NCBI GenBank assembly: GCA_026874595.1
Contig: CM049306.1
Span: 75,329,642-75,393,641, forward strand
Direction: 5' to 3'
DNA length: 64,000 nt
DNA from: Sipunculus nudus
Lineage: Eukaryota; Annelida; Sipuncula; Golfingiida; Sipunculidae
Part shown: positions 26,284-38,046 of the stretch, one piece after another
Layout: each line of letters begins with the position of its first letter
How positions within the stretch are numbered: position 1 is the stretch's first letter
Program-made: the position numbers and the translations under genes
Notes under the pieces: model-generated
Database searches by the model: none
What the model was told of the DNA's origin: nothing
What the model saw: only the letters and a program-made list of their open reading frames with translations

Positions 26284-26889
26284 CTATGGCAAGATGCGTT
26301 TCTTCCCAGCAGCTGTTCTGGAGGTTCTCAGCGCACGTGCGGTGCTGAGCGCGTCACCGTTGCCGAGGGGACAGTACTTGATTGTATGAGCATTGTCCTT
26401 GCTGGCACCACATTTCGGACACGTGTACTTGTACAGTATAGGACATAAAATCCTACCTTCAGTGTCTTTGAGATTGTGGCTGGTGTAAACAGCTTCCGTT
26501 TCACCGTTATTACGACAAAACACGCAAAGTCTGGGAGAATTCCCGCCAGAATTCTTCCTGCGGCGTGTTTTACGGGGGTCCTTTTCGCGGGCGGACACAA
26601 GTTCCATTAGTCTGGCGTGGGTTATGGGCTCACGAAGTCCCTGTGCTGGCAGCCGGTCATCACCACGTATGATCCAGTCAAATTCGTCCAAGTCTTTGGA
26701 CACCCCGTTTGACTGGAAGTCGTCATGGCGAGCTGGCTCTTCCATCGTTAAAGAGCTGAACAAGCGTGTAATTTCAGCTTGAAGTGCTGGATTGAACGGG
26801 AACAAGTTTTGTTCCCTGTTATCCCTGGCCTGCATGGCAGTAGATAGGATGTCCATGGTTGTGGTACTGGCGAACAAACTGTATGACAT
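26284..26889 (-). CDS. nanos: Nanos-type RNA-binding zinc-finger protein, intronless
   Basis: This 201-residue protein is a member of the Nanos family. Nanos proteins act with Pumilio to repress translation of target mRNAs in germ cells and early embryos. The C-terminal half carries the diagnostic pair of CCHC fingers: C122, C125, H138, C149 (C-x2-C-x12-H-x10-C) and C157, C160, H168, C173 (C-x2-C-x7-H-x4-C). Short basic stretches flank them (RKTRRRK before, GKKR after). The N-terminal 100 residues are low in recognisable structure, as usual for the family. I place the start at the ATG at 26889: an in-frame TAG lies 21 bases upstream (26910-26908), the only other candidate between them is a GTG, and the context ACCACCATG is good. 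The gene is uninterrupted. An inverted CCAAT box lies about 130 bases upstream (near 27025). No AATAAA is obvious just downstream, where a TA array follows. The family assignment is firm; the choice of paralogue is not determined. Confidence 0.95.
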   Translation of the reverse strand: MSYSLFASTTTMDILSTAMQARDNREQNLFPFNPALQAEITRLFSSLTMEEPARHDDFQSNGVSKDLDEFDWIIRGDDRLPAQGLREPITHARLMELVSAREKDPRKTRRRKNSGGNSPRLCVFCRNNGETEAVYTSHNLKDTEGRILCPILYKYTCPKCGASKDNAHTIKYCPLGNGDALSTARALRTSRTAAGKKRILP

Positions 26890-27142
26890 GGTGGTTGCTG
26901 ACACTTGCTACTCGTTGCGAAATGACTGGAGTATTTACGTCGCTCGGGGTATGCACATGCTTTTGTTTCTACAAGGCGGGGCACCATTCGCATTTGGAGC
27001 CATGTCGGTTGGCGCGTCTCAGCCAATCAGCGAGCACTTAGTCAATGATTGACAGGGCTGAACCGCGGTCGCGCCATCGCAGGTGTTCATCGAGGTGCCT
27101 GGTGAGCTTGATCCTACTGTTGTTGTTCCCATCAGCGGGCAA

Positions 27143-27175
27143 CCCCCCCCCCCCCCCCCGCCCCCCCCCCCCCCC
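27143..27175. repeat. Poly-C tract with one G interruption
   Basis: About 33 bases are almost entirely C, lying 250 bases upstream of the nanos start. Confidence 0.95.
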
Positions 27176-27463
27176 GCCACCAAACTGGCCTGCCACGAAG
27201 GTCCCCGGGAGGCGTTACCAATCTGTATATAAATATTGATGCTATGCCTCTTCCACTAAAGAATAATAAAGAAAACACAGAAAACTTTTTTTTTCAATTA
27301 TGGGATTGGACTTGAGATAACCCAGTGTACATACGAGAGCTAAATATAACCAAATAAACGAGGCTGGCAAATTTCACCTGAACTAAGTTTAAGTGTCTCA
27401 TATGATATAATTACTATAATTCCTCCAGAAAACTAATTATTCCTCCAGAAAACAGACGCATAA

Positions 27464-27467
27464 GTTC

Positions 27468-27509
<42 letters not shown>

Positions 27510-27513
27510 GAAT
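27464..27513. repeat. Palindromic (TA)n array with TTCATGTATA arms
   Basis: TTCATGTATATA before the array is mirrored by TATATACATGAA after it, so the whole stretch can fold as a hairpin. Confidence 0.85.
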
Positions 27514-28830
27514 TAGTTTGTTCATAAACTGTGATTTGATGGACATATTTAGTCAAAACTATCGCTATAGGTGTTTTACTTATATAAAGTTATATGGTAA
27601 GAACATGCACTATCACAGAGATCTATGTATGTTTTCTTCCGTGCAAAACTCTAAATGCACACACGTTTATTTGAACAAGCCAAAGCTATGATACAGTATA
27701 AATAACAACTCACTCGAATTTAATTGTGTGAGTTGGTCGGTTGAAAGTGAAAACACGATTATTCATTCTAAATATACATCCATTAGCCTGAAATGTAGAC
27801 CGGATGTCCGCGGTGTTAATTCCAGTGAAAACATATCGACCATGAGTGGCAATTAGGGACAAACGTGACGCGCTCTGAAACGAACACTAAATAAATATGA
27901 AGGCGTGGGCCTAACTTCCCCGTGTACTAACAAATGATTACAACCATGTACTTATAGCACTTTGATAAAGGTAATTTAATAAACCCGCTGATTTTGAAGT
28001 TGAGCTTGGAATTAAGAAGCTTACTACCCATGGATTTATTTTACTCTTATTTGTGTCAATAACATATATATATTACTGAATATATGTATAAATTTATACA
28101 TTTCAGTTATGTAAATTTAAGGTCAATTCGAACTGAAGAGATTCCAAATAATGTATCAAATGGAACGCCTGCAGAGAATGAACATGTTGTGATAACTTAC
28201 CAACTTGTGTGTTGAATAATAATCTTACTGAATTAATCTTTCTATATTTTAGAAACACGTACTGCAAGGACTCCTTTTTAGCCACCAAAAATGTTTTTAT
28301 GGACCCCTCCCCCCTTCTGAATGTTTTGAAAATAGGTCTATAGAAACATTGTATATATAACGTCCAAAATAATGACGCAACTTGAAATCCACACACACAC
28401 ATATGAGGAGAAACTGACATGAAATCAACAACATTCTTTGAAGACATGGGGCGTGTCCATTTGAAACCTCCATGGAGACGAGGTCAGGCCACATGCACGC
28501 GCAGTTTAATTAATTCTCTATCATTTACCTGGAATCGTACCAGTTAAGTGTGCAGCACTTCCTGCACTTCTCTCAAAAGAAGAAACCTGGATAAAAATAT
28601 GCTCTGGATTTCTTTGAGAACTTATAAAATGCTTTATTCACGTACCGTCCATATGGTCAAATTTGTTTTTAACTGATGAAGATTTAATGCACACTCCCAG
28701 TTTTCCACTAAAAATATGTTAAAAAAAATACAGACGTGTTGTTTTCTATGCCTACAAGTGTGTATTAGATAGAACCTTGAATTTCCATTAGGGAAAGGGG
28801 ATGTCTATATATGTATGACTGTATGTGTTT

Positions 28831-28888
28831 GGAGAGAGAGAGAGTAAGAGAGAGAGAGAGAGAGAGAGGGTTTGGGGGGGGGGGGGGG
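28831..28888. repeat. (GA)n plus poly-G compound microsatellite
   Basis: A GA run with one interruption is followed by about 15 G. Confidence 0.93.
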
Positions 28889-29943
28889 TAGTTCAAGAAA
28901 AAGAAAAAAAATCACTATACTTTTAAATCCCATTAATCTAACATGGTCGCCAATAGCTGTGAAAATAATGAATATGTATATATATATATATAACACTTAA
29001 GGTATTTTAGATATTAAAATATGGTTTCTATATAGAAAATATGAATTGTATTCCAAAGTTCCGCGGACATCAGCGTCGAACCACATTGTAACAGGTGGAA
29101 TTCGTCACAAAACGAACAGAGCTCATGCTACCGCAACAGGTTACCGGGGCCTAAATAAGCGAACGCCCAATATTGTTCTTTTTCTGAAACCAGAGAAAAC
29201 AAACGTTATTCATCAAGGGTTTTAATTACCCTTAGCAAGGCTGAAAAGTCCTTGAATAATGACCAGGTAGCGATGTTTTGTAGAAGCTTTTTGAGTACAG
29301 CTTAAGATCAAATATTGTTTTGGTACAACGACCCACCCAGGATTCTTTTCAAAGGAATACGAAACACAGTTACTGCCTGGGGGCGTGGTTGTTTAGATTT
29401 ACAATAAAGCGCCCTCGGGCGGGCATGGAGTTTTGTTTGATCTGGAAATTATTGCGATAACATGGAATAAATATATGTAGCTTTTAATGTATGTGGCGCC
29501 AAGCAACCACGCGTAACCCCGTAAAAATAACTGCAACCAAAGTTCCAAATTATCACCAAATGCATTTGCGGTCACGTAATTTGAACATTTTTTTTTTTTT
29601 TTATGTAACTGATCTCTGGCGGTTTTGATCATACCATGGGTTTAAGTCACATTGGCGTTGCTTTGTATTCGGGTTGTTTGGAAGTAAGCGCTCGCAAGGT
29701 TTCGCGCGTTTTTTAGACAACAGGTGGCACCACCTGCTGGATTGCTTTGGGCCACAAAACCCTGTTGATATCATGCCACACGGACACGCGTACCGCTTTT
29801 GAAGACATTTCAAAAACAGGCCGAGGGTGGAAAAAAGACTTAACTTCACAGGGGTAACACAACTCTGGGATTAACATTGTTTTTAAACATGTATACTGAC
29901 ATTCAAATATGAGGTATTATGTAAATGTATATACGCAAAATAC

Positions 29944-29992
<49 letters not shown>
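29944..29992. repeat. (ATT)n microsatellite, about 16 units
   Basis: An uninterrupted trinucleotide run. Confidence 0.96.
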
Positions 29993-29995
<3 letters not shown>

Positions 29996-31439
29996 CAAAT
30001 AATCTAACGATAAGGGCTACAATCTTGTGTGTACAGTGTGTTTACGTATCTGTAAGTCCTGATTCGGCTTAAGTCCTTATGTGGCTTATAACACACCTGA
30101 TATGGACTACCTCCTGATATGGCGTACTTATCCGGAAAAGGAGGTGGAGATTAACAACACACTCTTTTGTGAGTTATCTTCCTTCCCAGAAAATAGCACA
30201 CGAGGACAAATCGACAAAGATAACCAATGAAGTCGTGTTTTAATTCACTCTGGTGACTTCTATGGCCCTTTTGGAAAATTGGCTAATTCATTAGTACCCA
30301 ATATATAGAATTACTGGTACTTAAAAACAGAAGCAAGCTACATGACGACATACGTGACTGTGTTCCTAAATCAAGTTATTTATGATGTGGAATTGGTATA
30401 TGATAAGATCGCTCTATTTAATTTATAATTTTGAATTTATAGTTTTAAATTTATAGCCTTATCTCCGCCAGGATCCTAAACCAATTCTCCTGTGTTTTTC
30501 TTCAGAGTGTTACGCTTGACCGGCATATAATATAAGTCATAGGTGCACTAGGACGATGCGGCCCCTATTACCGTACAGGGGTCGTAATGACGCCTTTCTG
30601 CCTGATTCAGACTGGCAAGCACGTGCATGGAAAGGCATTTTTCATTTTGTACTAATCCGTTGGAAAGGTGAACACCTAGATGTTTTCCACATTAGCAGGT
30701 GACAAGTAGTAACAAATATGACACCAAAAAAAAAAAAAAACACAAACAAACAAAAAAATAAATAGTTCACAGGTGGTGTTCCACCGAATCCCTATATTTC
30801 CTATATTCTCTTATTAAAATGGTCTGTAATTTCATACTTTCCAGTATTTAGAGCCTCATCTCCTATTTTTTCTTATATTCATATTTTTTCCAATGCTCTA
30901 TCGTGTTTCAGATAAAGCAGTGTTACTATTAAAAACATTAATTTCTTTTTGCATGGAAATGTGTATGTATAGGATAGTATGTAAGACGGCAGAATCCGGT
31001 TTACACTAAGCAAAATATCATAATACTTTGATATGATGGTAGGATGCATCTTTAACGGAAAGGCAATTTATTTTTTTTGTTTGATAGGCAAACCTTAATT
31101 AATGCCTTTTCGTTGGATAGGTGAAAATTTCAAATTATCGCGATTCCTGCCGCATGAATCTCTCCATTATATAGAAATAGTCGTATGTGTCACAATGGGG
31201 GAAAAACCTTTGAATTAAATTTTTATGTTGATTCGGTTAATTCTAGATTTTAATGGATTGTTTCTGGGGTGTTATTCTTACCTTTCGCAAAATGTCATCT
31301 GAATCTGTTCAGAACTTTATTTTGAGTAAAATTGCCCACAGCAGACCAAGGGAAAACATAATACCGCTCGCCACCTGGCGGAGATAAAATGAACCACACG
31401 ATCTTCGCCTCACATACGGTGAACCACATAGCGCTAAAA

Positions 31440-31860
31440 TGAACTCCGCTGGTTAGGGTTTCTGGGCTTTGAACTCTATAGCCCATAATGCACCGGGGCT
31501 TCTAAATGCATGAACTTCGTAGGTATACATGAAGTGAAGAGGATAGGAGTTCGTTCTCGTACGTTGTTATAGAATTGTTCAAGGTAGATTACATGAACGT
31601 GTGATGTTTTGTGGCAATAACTTTACGGAATAAATTACTCTTATTAAATAATAGGTTACACTTCCATTTCTTCCCCTCTTGATGGATCGATGGGACCAGT
31701 AACAAACTGGAAATGTTATATGAACTATAATTTAATAAGTGTAGGAATACATGATAATTTGTTAGCATGTGCATGTGAAATGTAAACAGGTGTTTCCTTC
31801 AAATGTGACAGATTTAGAACTGAAAGTGTGACAGTTGAAACAGGTGTAGTCCCAGCCGTC
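31440..31860 (+). repeat. Dispersed repeat family B, copy 1
   Basis: It shares with 44820-45150 the ordered words CCCA..ATGCA.CG.GGCTTCT, GTAGGTATA, GCATG.GCA.GT.AA.TGTAAACAG and AGTCCC.GC. An inverted copy lies at 57400-57560. Coding capacity is absent. Confidence 0.55.
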
Positions 31861-32155
31861 CCATCGTGCCGAATACTGGAAGAGGTTCAGAGGTGTCAAT
31901 ACCGGTAGAGATTGGGGGTATATATCCCAACCCCCCTTACTTTATAGCAAGGGGGGATGGTCAATGTAATCACACCCCCCCCTCTATATTGAGAAAATAA
32001 TAGCTATATATTGGAAATGAAATGCATTTTAGAATTTTAAGAATTATAGACTGGTTCAATTTCTAAATAAATATGAAATATTTTATATCTAAAATGGATT
32101 AGAATTAATATATACCTAATTTTTTTTAAAAATTATACTTAATCTGTATATATTT

Positions 32156-32158
<3 letters not shown>

Positions 32159-32208
<50 letters not shown>
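32159..32208. repeat. (AT)n microsatellite
   Basis: An uninterrupted AT run. Confidence 0.95.
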
Positions 32209-32212
<4 letters not shown>

Positions 32213-32435
32213 GGATAGGTCCGTGGACTGTTCATGGTATTGTCTATTGAATGAGGATGAAGGTAATCATATGATAAGAATGATATGATAATTTTATGCC
32301 CTCAGCCTTACTGATTTCAGGTTTTATATTCACGCCTTGCACGGGGTTAGGAATAATCTAGAAGTCAAAACCTGTCGTTAAGACTTTACAGTGCATCTCT
32401 GAGGTTCTATAACGAGTTTCACCATTATACTATTG

Positions 32436-32545
32436 AGGCACCGTCGGGGTTCGAACCGGGGATCTCCCCCCTTTCCTTGTAGAAAATTCACGCCACTGGA
32501 GAGGTTCTCCTATGAGTCCGATTCTGAGCAGTGAGTGTGTAGTTG
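32436..32545 (-). repeat. Possible tRNA-derived SINE head
   Basis: On the minus strand CCCCGGTTCGAACCCCG matches a T-arm with an RNA polymerase III B box, ending GGTGCC. No intact cloverleaf or convincing A box could be traced upstream, so this is not called a tRNA gene. Confidence 0.3.
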
Positions 32546-32682
32546 TGCACCAGATGGCCTTTGTTACTCAGCCCGGCTGTTGCTGCCATCTAGCGACAGA
32601 CTGTATAACTAATCTAATGAAACGTGGAAAACATCATGCACCTAGTGGTGCCTGGCAGTGGCAAGCACAATATTACAGTACA

Positions 32683-32999
32683 CTAGCAATTACCCGCGCC
32701 GTTCTACGCACGGTTTGGGGCGAGCATTTAGTTCTGAGGTCAAATAGCTTATCATAGATGAAAGTCTTGGTTGAAAAATGTTACCGTCATAAGATCTCTT
32801 TTTTTCTGACATTTGGTATAAGTATTCTGTTTTTGAGTTGACCTTGTGTCGGATGACTTGGACGAATATGTTCCTATAGAATGGTGGAATATCTTTTGAC
32901 AAAACCCGGAGCATATGTATGATGAAAACCACGGCAATCCGTAATGTCCAGAGGAGATACGGAAGACCACACAAATCGCGTTCCGCTATTAATATATAG
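32683..32999 (+). repeat. Dispersed repeat, copy 1 (starts ACTAGCAATTACCCGCG)
   Basis: The last ~95 bases (GAGCATATGTATGATGAAAA through TATTAATATATAGAT) recur at 33668-33770 with about 85% identity by eye. Confidence 0.65.
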
Positions 33000-33667
33000 A
33001 TTCATTATATGCATGATGTTATGCATAAAACTAAATGAAGCCAAGCGATTGGCCGGAGAATTTTCGAAGAAGTGATAAATAAAATCATTTTTATATGAAA
33101 ATATATTATGCTGAACATCGCCATTTAAAGTTGCCCTCCGATCTCTACAATCCGCCAGTAAAGGAACCTGTTATCTTGCATGAGACGTGTTCTCGTTAAT
33201 TGCATTCCCCTTATCAGGCACAAAAACTGAGCACTCACATGGTCGGGCAATTCCGCTGCGCAAAAGTTCGTGGTAGCATTATATTATATGGTACATATAA
33301 TGGCTGTATATATTTTTAGATATCACGCACTCCCAAGGACCGAAAAATTCCGAAAATTTTCATTCTTTAAAACGTCCCCCTTTAAGCATTCTCCTCACGA
33401 GAGATCCTCTTGTGCACAATAGACCTTTTGAGAAGGGATCACGAATGGGGATTATTTCGGGCGGGTCACCTCGAAATATAAGAAAATCCCAGATGGGGCC
33501 CCCGGGAGTAAAACTGTTCCGCCATCTCACATTCTATGGCCATTGTGTTACCGGGCCCAAAGACACAAAGAAAAGAGGCGCCCACGGGGGAGCAAATATT
33601 AAAATTATTAATTATGCAGGTAATACGCAAATATTGCAAATAAAAGGGGGCGGAATCTCTTCGGACA

Positions 33668-33770
33668 AACCCAGAGCATATGTATGTCGAAAATCACGGC
33701 AATCCGTACGGCGGTATCAGAGGAGATACGGAAAATCACAAAAATCGCCTTACGCTATTAATATATAGAT
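33668..33770 (+). repeat. Dispersed repeat, copy 2 (tail)
   Basis: The segment from ACCCAGAGCATATGTATG to TATTAATATATAGAT matches the end of 32683-32999. Confidence 0.7.
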
Positions 33771-34559
33771 AATTGGTCTACATATATGTCTGGATATAAA
33801 AGCAGTAAACTTGTCAAACAACACTTCAACGTATATTCAATACCATAAAAAAAATAAAGCATATGGATGCTGTTGTCTGGAGAACATCATGGACATCATT
33901 AAAAACTAAAGGAATGACATATTAAAGGTACATAATCAAGAGAAATATAAGGCCTATCCTTTCAAGGGCCAAATCACCTATAAAGTATGTTAAGTTGATA
34001 TAAAAAATAGATTCTTCCCTTTAATATAAATCTCTACCAGCCAAAATATTGCCTTGAAACCGTTTGATTACTTCTGTAAACGAGTGGGCCGGGCGCGATC
34101 GCAGGTGTCAACATAAAAACAGTAAGTGGGGCCGTGTGCAGCGCGGAGTCACAATACGTGTCAATCAGGAGATACCCTGACTGACTTGGCACAAAAATAT
34201 AATACATGATCCTGCAGGCTGAAACACCGCGTATTGCCCCTCTGAATCGGATCTCCGGTCACAGACACACGTGGACTGTCATAACAAGGTGTTAAACAGT
34301 CGTTTGCGAGGATATGAGACTGTGCTGGATGGTTCTGTTGGGAAACTCTTGTATAAAGCAAAACTGAACTGATAGTGTGAAAGAATAGGCATAATATTGC
34401 TCCTGTTTATGCCCCTTTAAAACCTAGTTCTTCTGGTTCTTCTGGTCAAGTAACGTGGCGTCGGTCATAGAATGTTAACATCATTCAGATATTATATTTT
34501 TTTGTTTTAGAATATTTATGAGGCTAAACAGCCAAACAGCAGCTTGCAAGTTCTTTGAG

Positions 34560-35330
34560 CATGACTCCAATGACATTGATCCTGAATTAAGGTCACTGCG
34601 ACCTATATTCTCTGAGTTTTAGGGCTTGTTATCGCACCCAGGAATAGTTAAAAATTCGTTACAAAAGCTCCAGTATTTGAATAATTGCCATGAATCTTTT
34701 CATGTGGCGTCACCTTTATTTTCTTCAATTTTTACGTATTTTTCTCTATTTTTGAGACCTTCAAACGAAGCACAAACCATGACCCTTAAAACTAGAAACT
34801 TCTAACAGTACTTCCATAGAGGTCCTAATCAAATCTCCTTGGAAACCTAAAATCAGATCATGGTGACCTATATTCTACGAACTACGGGCCAGAAACATCC
34901 AGAGAGTCAGACCTGGTGACATTCAGGGACGTCTTGGGTAAATGGCCCTGGAAACATGAAATTAGGTCACCATAACCTATTTTCTACGAGCAATTGGAAT
35001 AAAACATGATTTTAATACCCTGAAAGTCAGATGAGCTCAAATTGTACCCATTAGGCCTAGCATCTTCTAACTCAACATCCAGGGAAGTTCTGGTCAAATG
35101 TTTTTGGGACCTTAAACTAGGTAATGACGGCCTATATATAATTTGCCAGCGACTGCCAGAAAAAACATGATTTAGAACACCCAGACACTCAGACAGGGCA
35201 CAACTTGTATCCATTAGGCACGAAACTTCTAACTTTACATCCAAGGAGGTCCTAGTCAAATCTCCTCGGAATCCTGAAATAAGGTCATGGTAACCTATAT
35301 TCTGCGTGACTAAAAAAAGTTAAACATATG
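34560..35330 (-). repeat. Dispersed repeat family A, inverted multi-copy block
   Basis: The reverse complement gives AATATAGGT.AC..TGACCT, ATTTCAGG.TTCC.AGGAGA and CCTCC.TGGATGTAAAGTTAG, as in the copies near 9.1-9.5 kb. At least four units are present at roughly 170-bp spacing. Confidence 0.75.
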
Positions 35331-38046
35331 TTCTGTTCATTTTTTAAAGAAAAGTGGCTAACGGCCCCTTGCAGTCGCAGAAATTAACGGACTACTAAAC
35401 GCCGTAACACATGAAGACATGCCACGGTGACAAATCCGTTGTTTACAAATAGATTCTACCAGAACCAATCTGACAGTCTGCATGTTCAGTTTAAAAATCC
35501 ACGGTTTGATGGTTACAGTTTGTACCCAACCAGGCATCAGACGAATAAAAAATTCTGTCATTCTGATCAATGGTCATATAAATAATACAATGAATCTAGA
35601 AATACCGTTCCAGTTGTGGTGCCACATGTACAGTAAAACTGTGGATATCTACCATTTAGAAATAGTGAATTTTTATCATTTTTACTATAAGAAAGTCGCC
35701 TTGCCTCACCTGCAGCTACATGCACTCACAATTACATGACCAATAATTTAGGCTGTAAGATTTGATGCTGATAGTCGCAGCCATTCCTGGGATAAAACGA
35801 CATTAGCGTTGAACACATGTAATACAACCAAATTTTGCAATTAATCACCCCATTACTCGGAGAAACCTTGTTCGATCTTTTACAAACTTTGCACAATTAT
35901 AATCTCAATCAGTTAGGTTAAGACAGTTATATAATATTTATGAACAAACATACAATATATGTTTTGCGATCTTGAACAACCAGAAGAGACTCACTTTAAG
36001 CGTGCTCAAAATGATGGTTCTTGTCATGTGACTCGTGGAACAAAGGACATTTCAGGTTTCAAATGACTGATATGAGATTTCGCCAGGATTTCACCAGGAC
36101 GCATAATGGGTTTAAAGGGACCCAATCATCAATCTGACCTTTAAAAATTAAAGGTAATCCCTTGGAGCTTTTATAAAAAAAGGGAAAAAATGGATATCAC
36201 CGCACACAGGCTGCTTGTTTTGTTTTAATCAACGTTTTAATAATATTTTTTGGGGCCCACCAAAATAATCAAAGCAAATTCAAAAAGGGCATCTGGCAGT
36301 AGGCCTAAGTCAGATAAGCCAGAGCGTGAAAATGGCGTTTTGAAACAAGTGACCTTTCTACCTCCGCATATATGCAATCTACCACCTTAGGTAACATGTT
36401 TTTCCGCGTGTGTCAACTTTAGTGAGTTTACAAACACGTTGTTGATAAGTTCATACGTCCTTCAAAGGTGTTAAAAGAACTTTTTACAACCAGAAATACC
36501 CTTAGATCATTAATATATACACGAGGAAGCCAAAAATCACATCAATTCATTTTAAAAATTTAGGTGAATAGGCACCTTTAAGTAAGGGATTTTTGGGCCC
36601 AACGGTTTCAATGAGTGACCTCAAAATGAACAGAAAAGAGACAAAGGTGCGCACCTTATATAAATAGTCCATAAAACAAATGTACAAATAGTAAAATACT
36701 CATATCATGAAAATGTTCGATAAATTTGCCATGTTGAACCTATCACTTGGTCCGAAATTTCATATTAAACACGACTAAATGTTAAGTAGAAATAACACAT
36801 ATTTAGGTACCCACGTGTATGGGGTCTCTTTGGTGTGAATAACAAGAATACATCAATTTGTCGGGACGTACCGAACATAAAACTGGTATAACTTAAAAGG
36901 AAGACTAGTATATATGAAGGCTCTTTAATGTTTTGGTGTCCTGTGCATAAACACGCTGATACACGATGTTGGTGTAGCCACGGCTTCAAAACACAGTTAA
37001 CATCACAGTTGTGATGACAATGACATTGTACCAGGTGAAGTCAGTTCGCAAGAGAAATTATACTTTGCACACCCAACTGAGCAGAAAGGTAAAGTGGTAG
37101 GCATGGTGTCGTATTACTCACCTGTGACGTAATTGTTTACTTCCCACGTAAACATCTGCGACATGTTTTCTTCTCAATATCGTGTCCTTAAGTGCAAGCA
37201 TCGCCGAAACTCGTGTATTATCGCTCATGATGAAACAGAGTATACAAACATTAGGCGTAAGTTAAGCCTTAACGATATTACAGATGTACGCGGGAAATAT
37301 GGAGTATTATCATGCAGTGGAATTCGGACTGGTCATGGTCTTCTTTTATGTTAACAAAATCGCATGGTCCTCCGCAACTTTATGACTTATTGGCCATAAA
37401 CAGGCACATGAATACTAATATTGAGATAAAAAGCCAATAATTGATGTTATTTTCACATTTGTTCAATATAAAGTATTGCTGTGGATATAATCTGCTGTAA
37501 AAACAGGGACATACATCCTATGCATGTGTTTGTGTCCGTTTAGGCTCACTGCACGCCGGTGTGCAGCGCAAATAACAAATTCATAATACAATTTTGATCA
37601 ACCGTGTCGCTCCCAAATTATTTGGAGTCCCGTGCTGAAGAAATTACGAAGTACCTGAGATCCCAGGACGGCCGGGGGCGCGCTTTGAATGTTAGCATTG
37701 TCCACGTGTTTGTTAGTTCAGTTCATTCTATGGCCTGACCTGTGGATTTTCTGGCCGTTTTGTCCACATTTATGCACCAGCGACATGCTCTGTTGCACAC
37801 GTTTATGACTACGGGCAAGAGGGAATACACCGCGATGAACTTCACAATATATCACCTACTCCTCGAGATAGGACTCTTTTTAACAGATGGACGTATGGTC
37901 TGTTATATGGATATTTTGTTAATGTTTATCCTTAAGGACTAGGCCTATATACATTGAAATTGGACTCGAAGAAGTTATCTTTACATAAGGAAGGCAATAC
38001 CCGGTGTGTTTATGTGAATCTGCTGATTATGGAATTCGTGTGAAAA

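Larger units (their letters stand above)
27180..38040. other. Non-coding interval between nanos and the GT61 gene
   Basis: No gene is supported. Repeats recognised within it are listed separately. 36060-36700 and 37000-38040 show no shared repeat; the latter may contain the GT61 promoter and leader, but no convincing core promoter was seen. Confidence 0.4.

Noticed and set aside
26284-26904. Longer nanos frame beginning five codons upstream
   Set aside because: The extra codons start with GTG, not ATG. The first ATG after the in-frame TAG is at 26889 and has good context.
32436-32545. Functional tRNA gene on the minus strand
   Set aside because: Only the T-arm-like B box is convincing. No matching acceptor, D-arm or anticodon arm could be folded.
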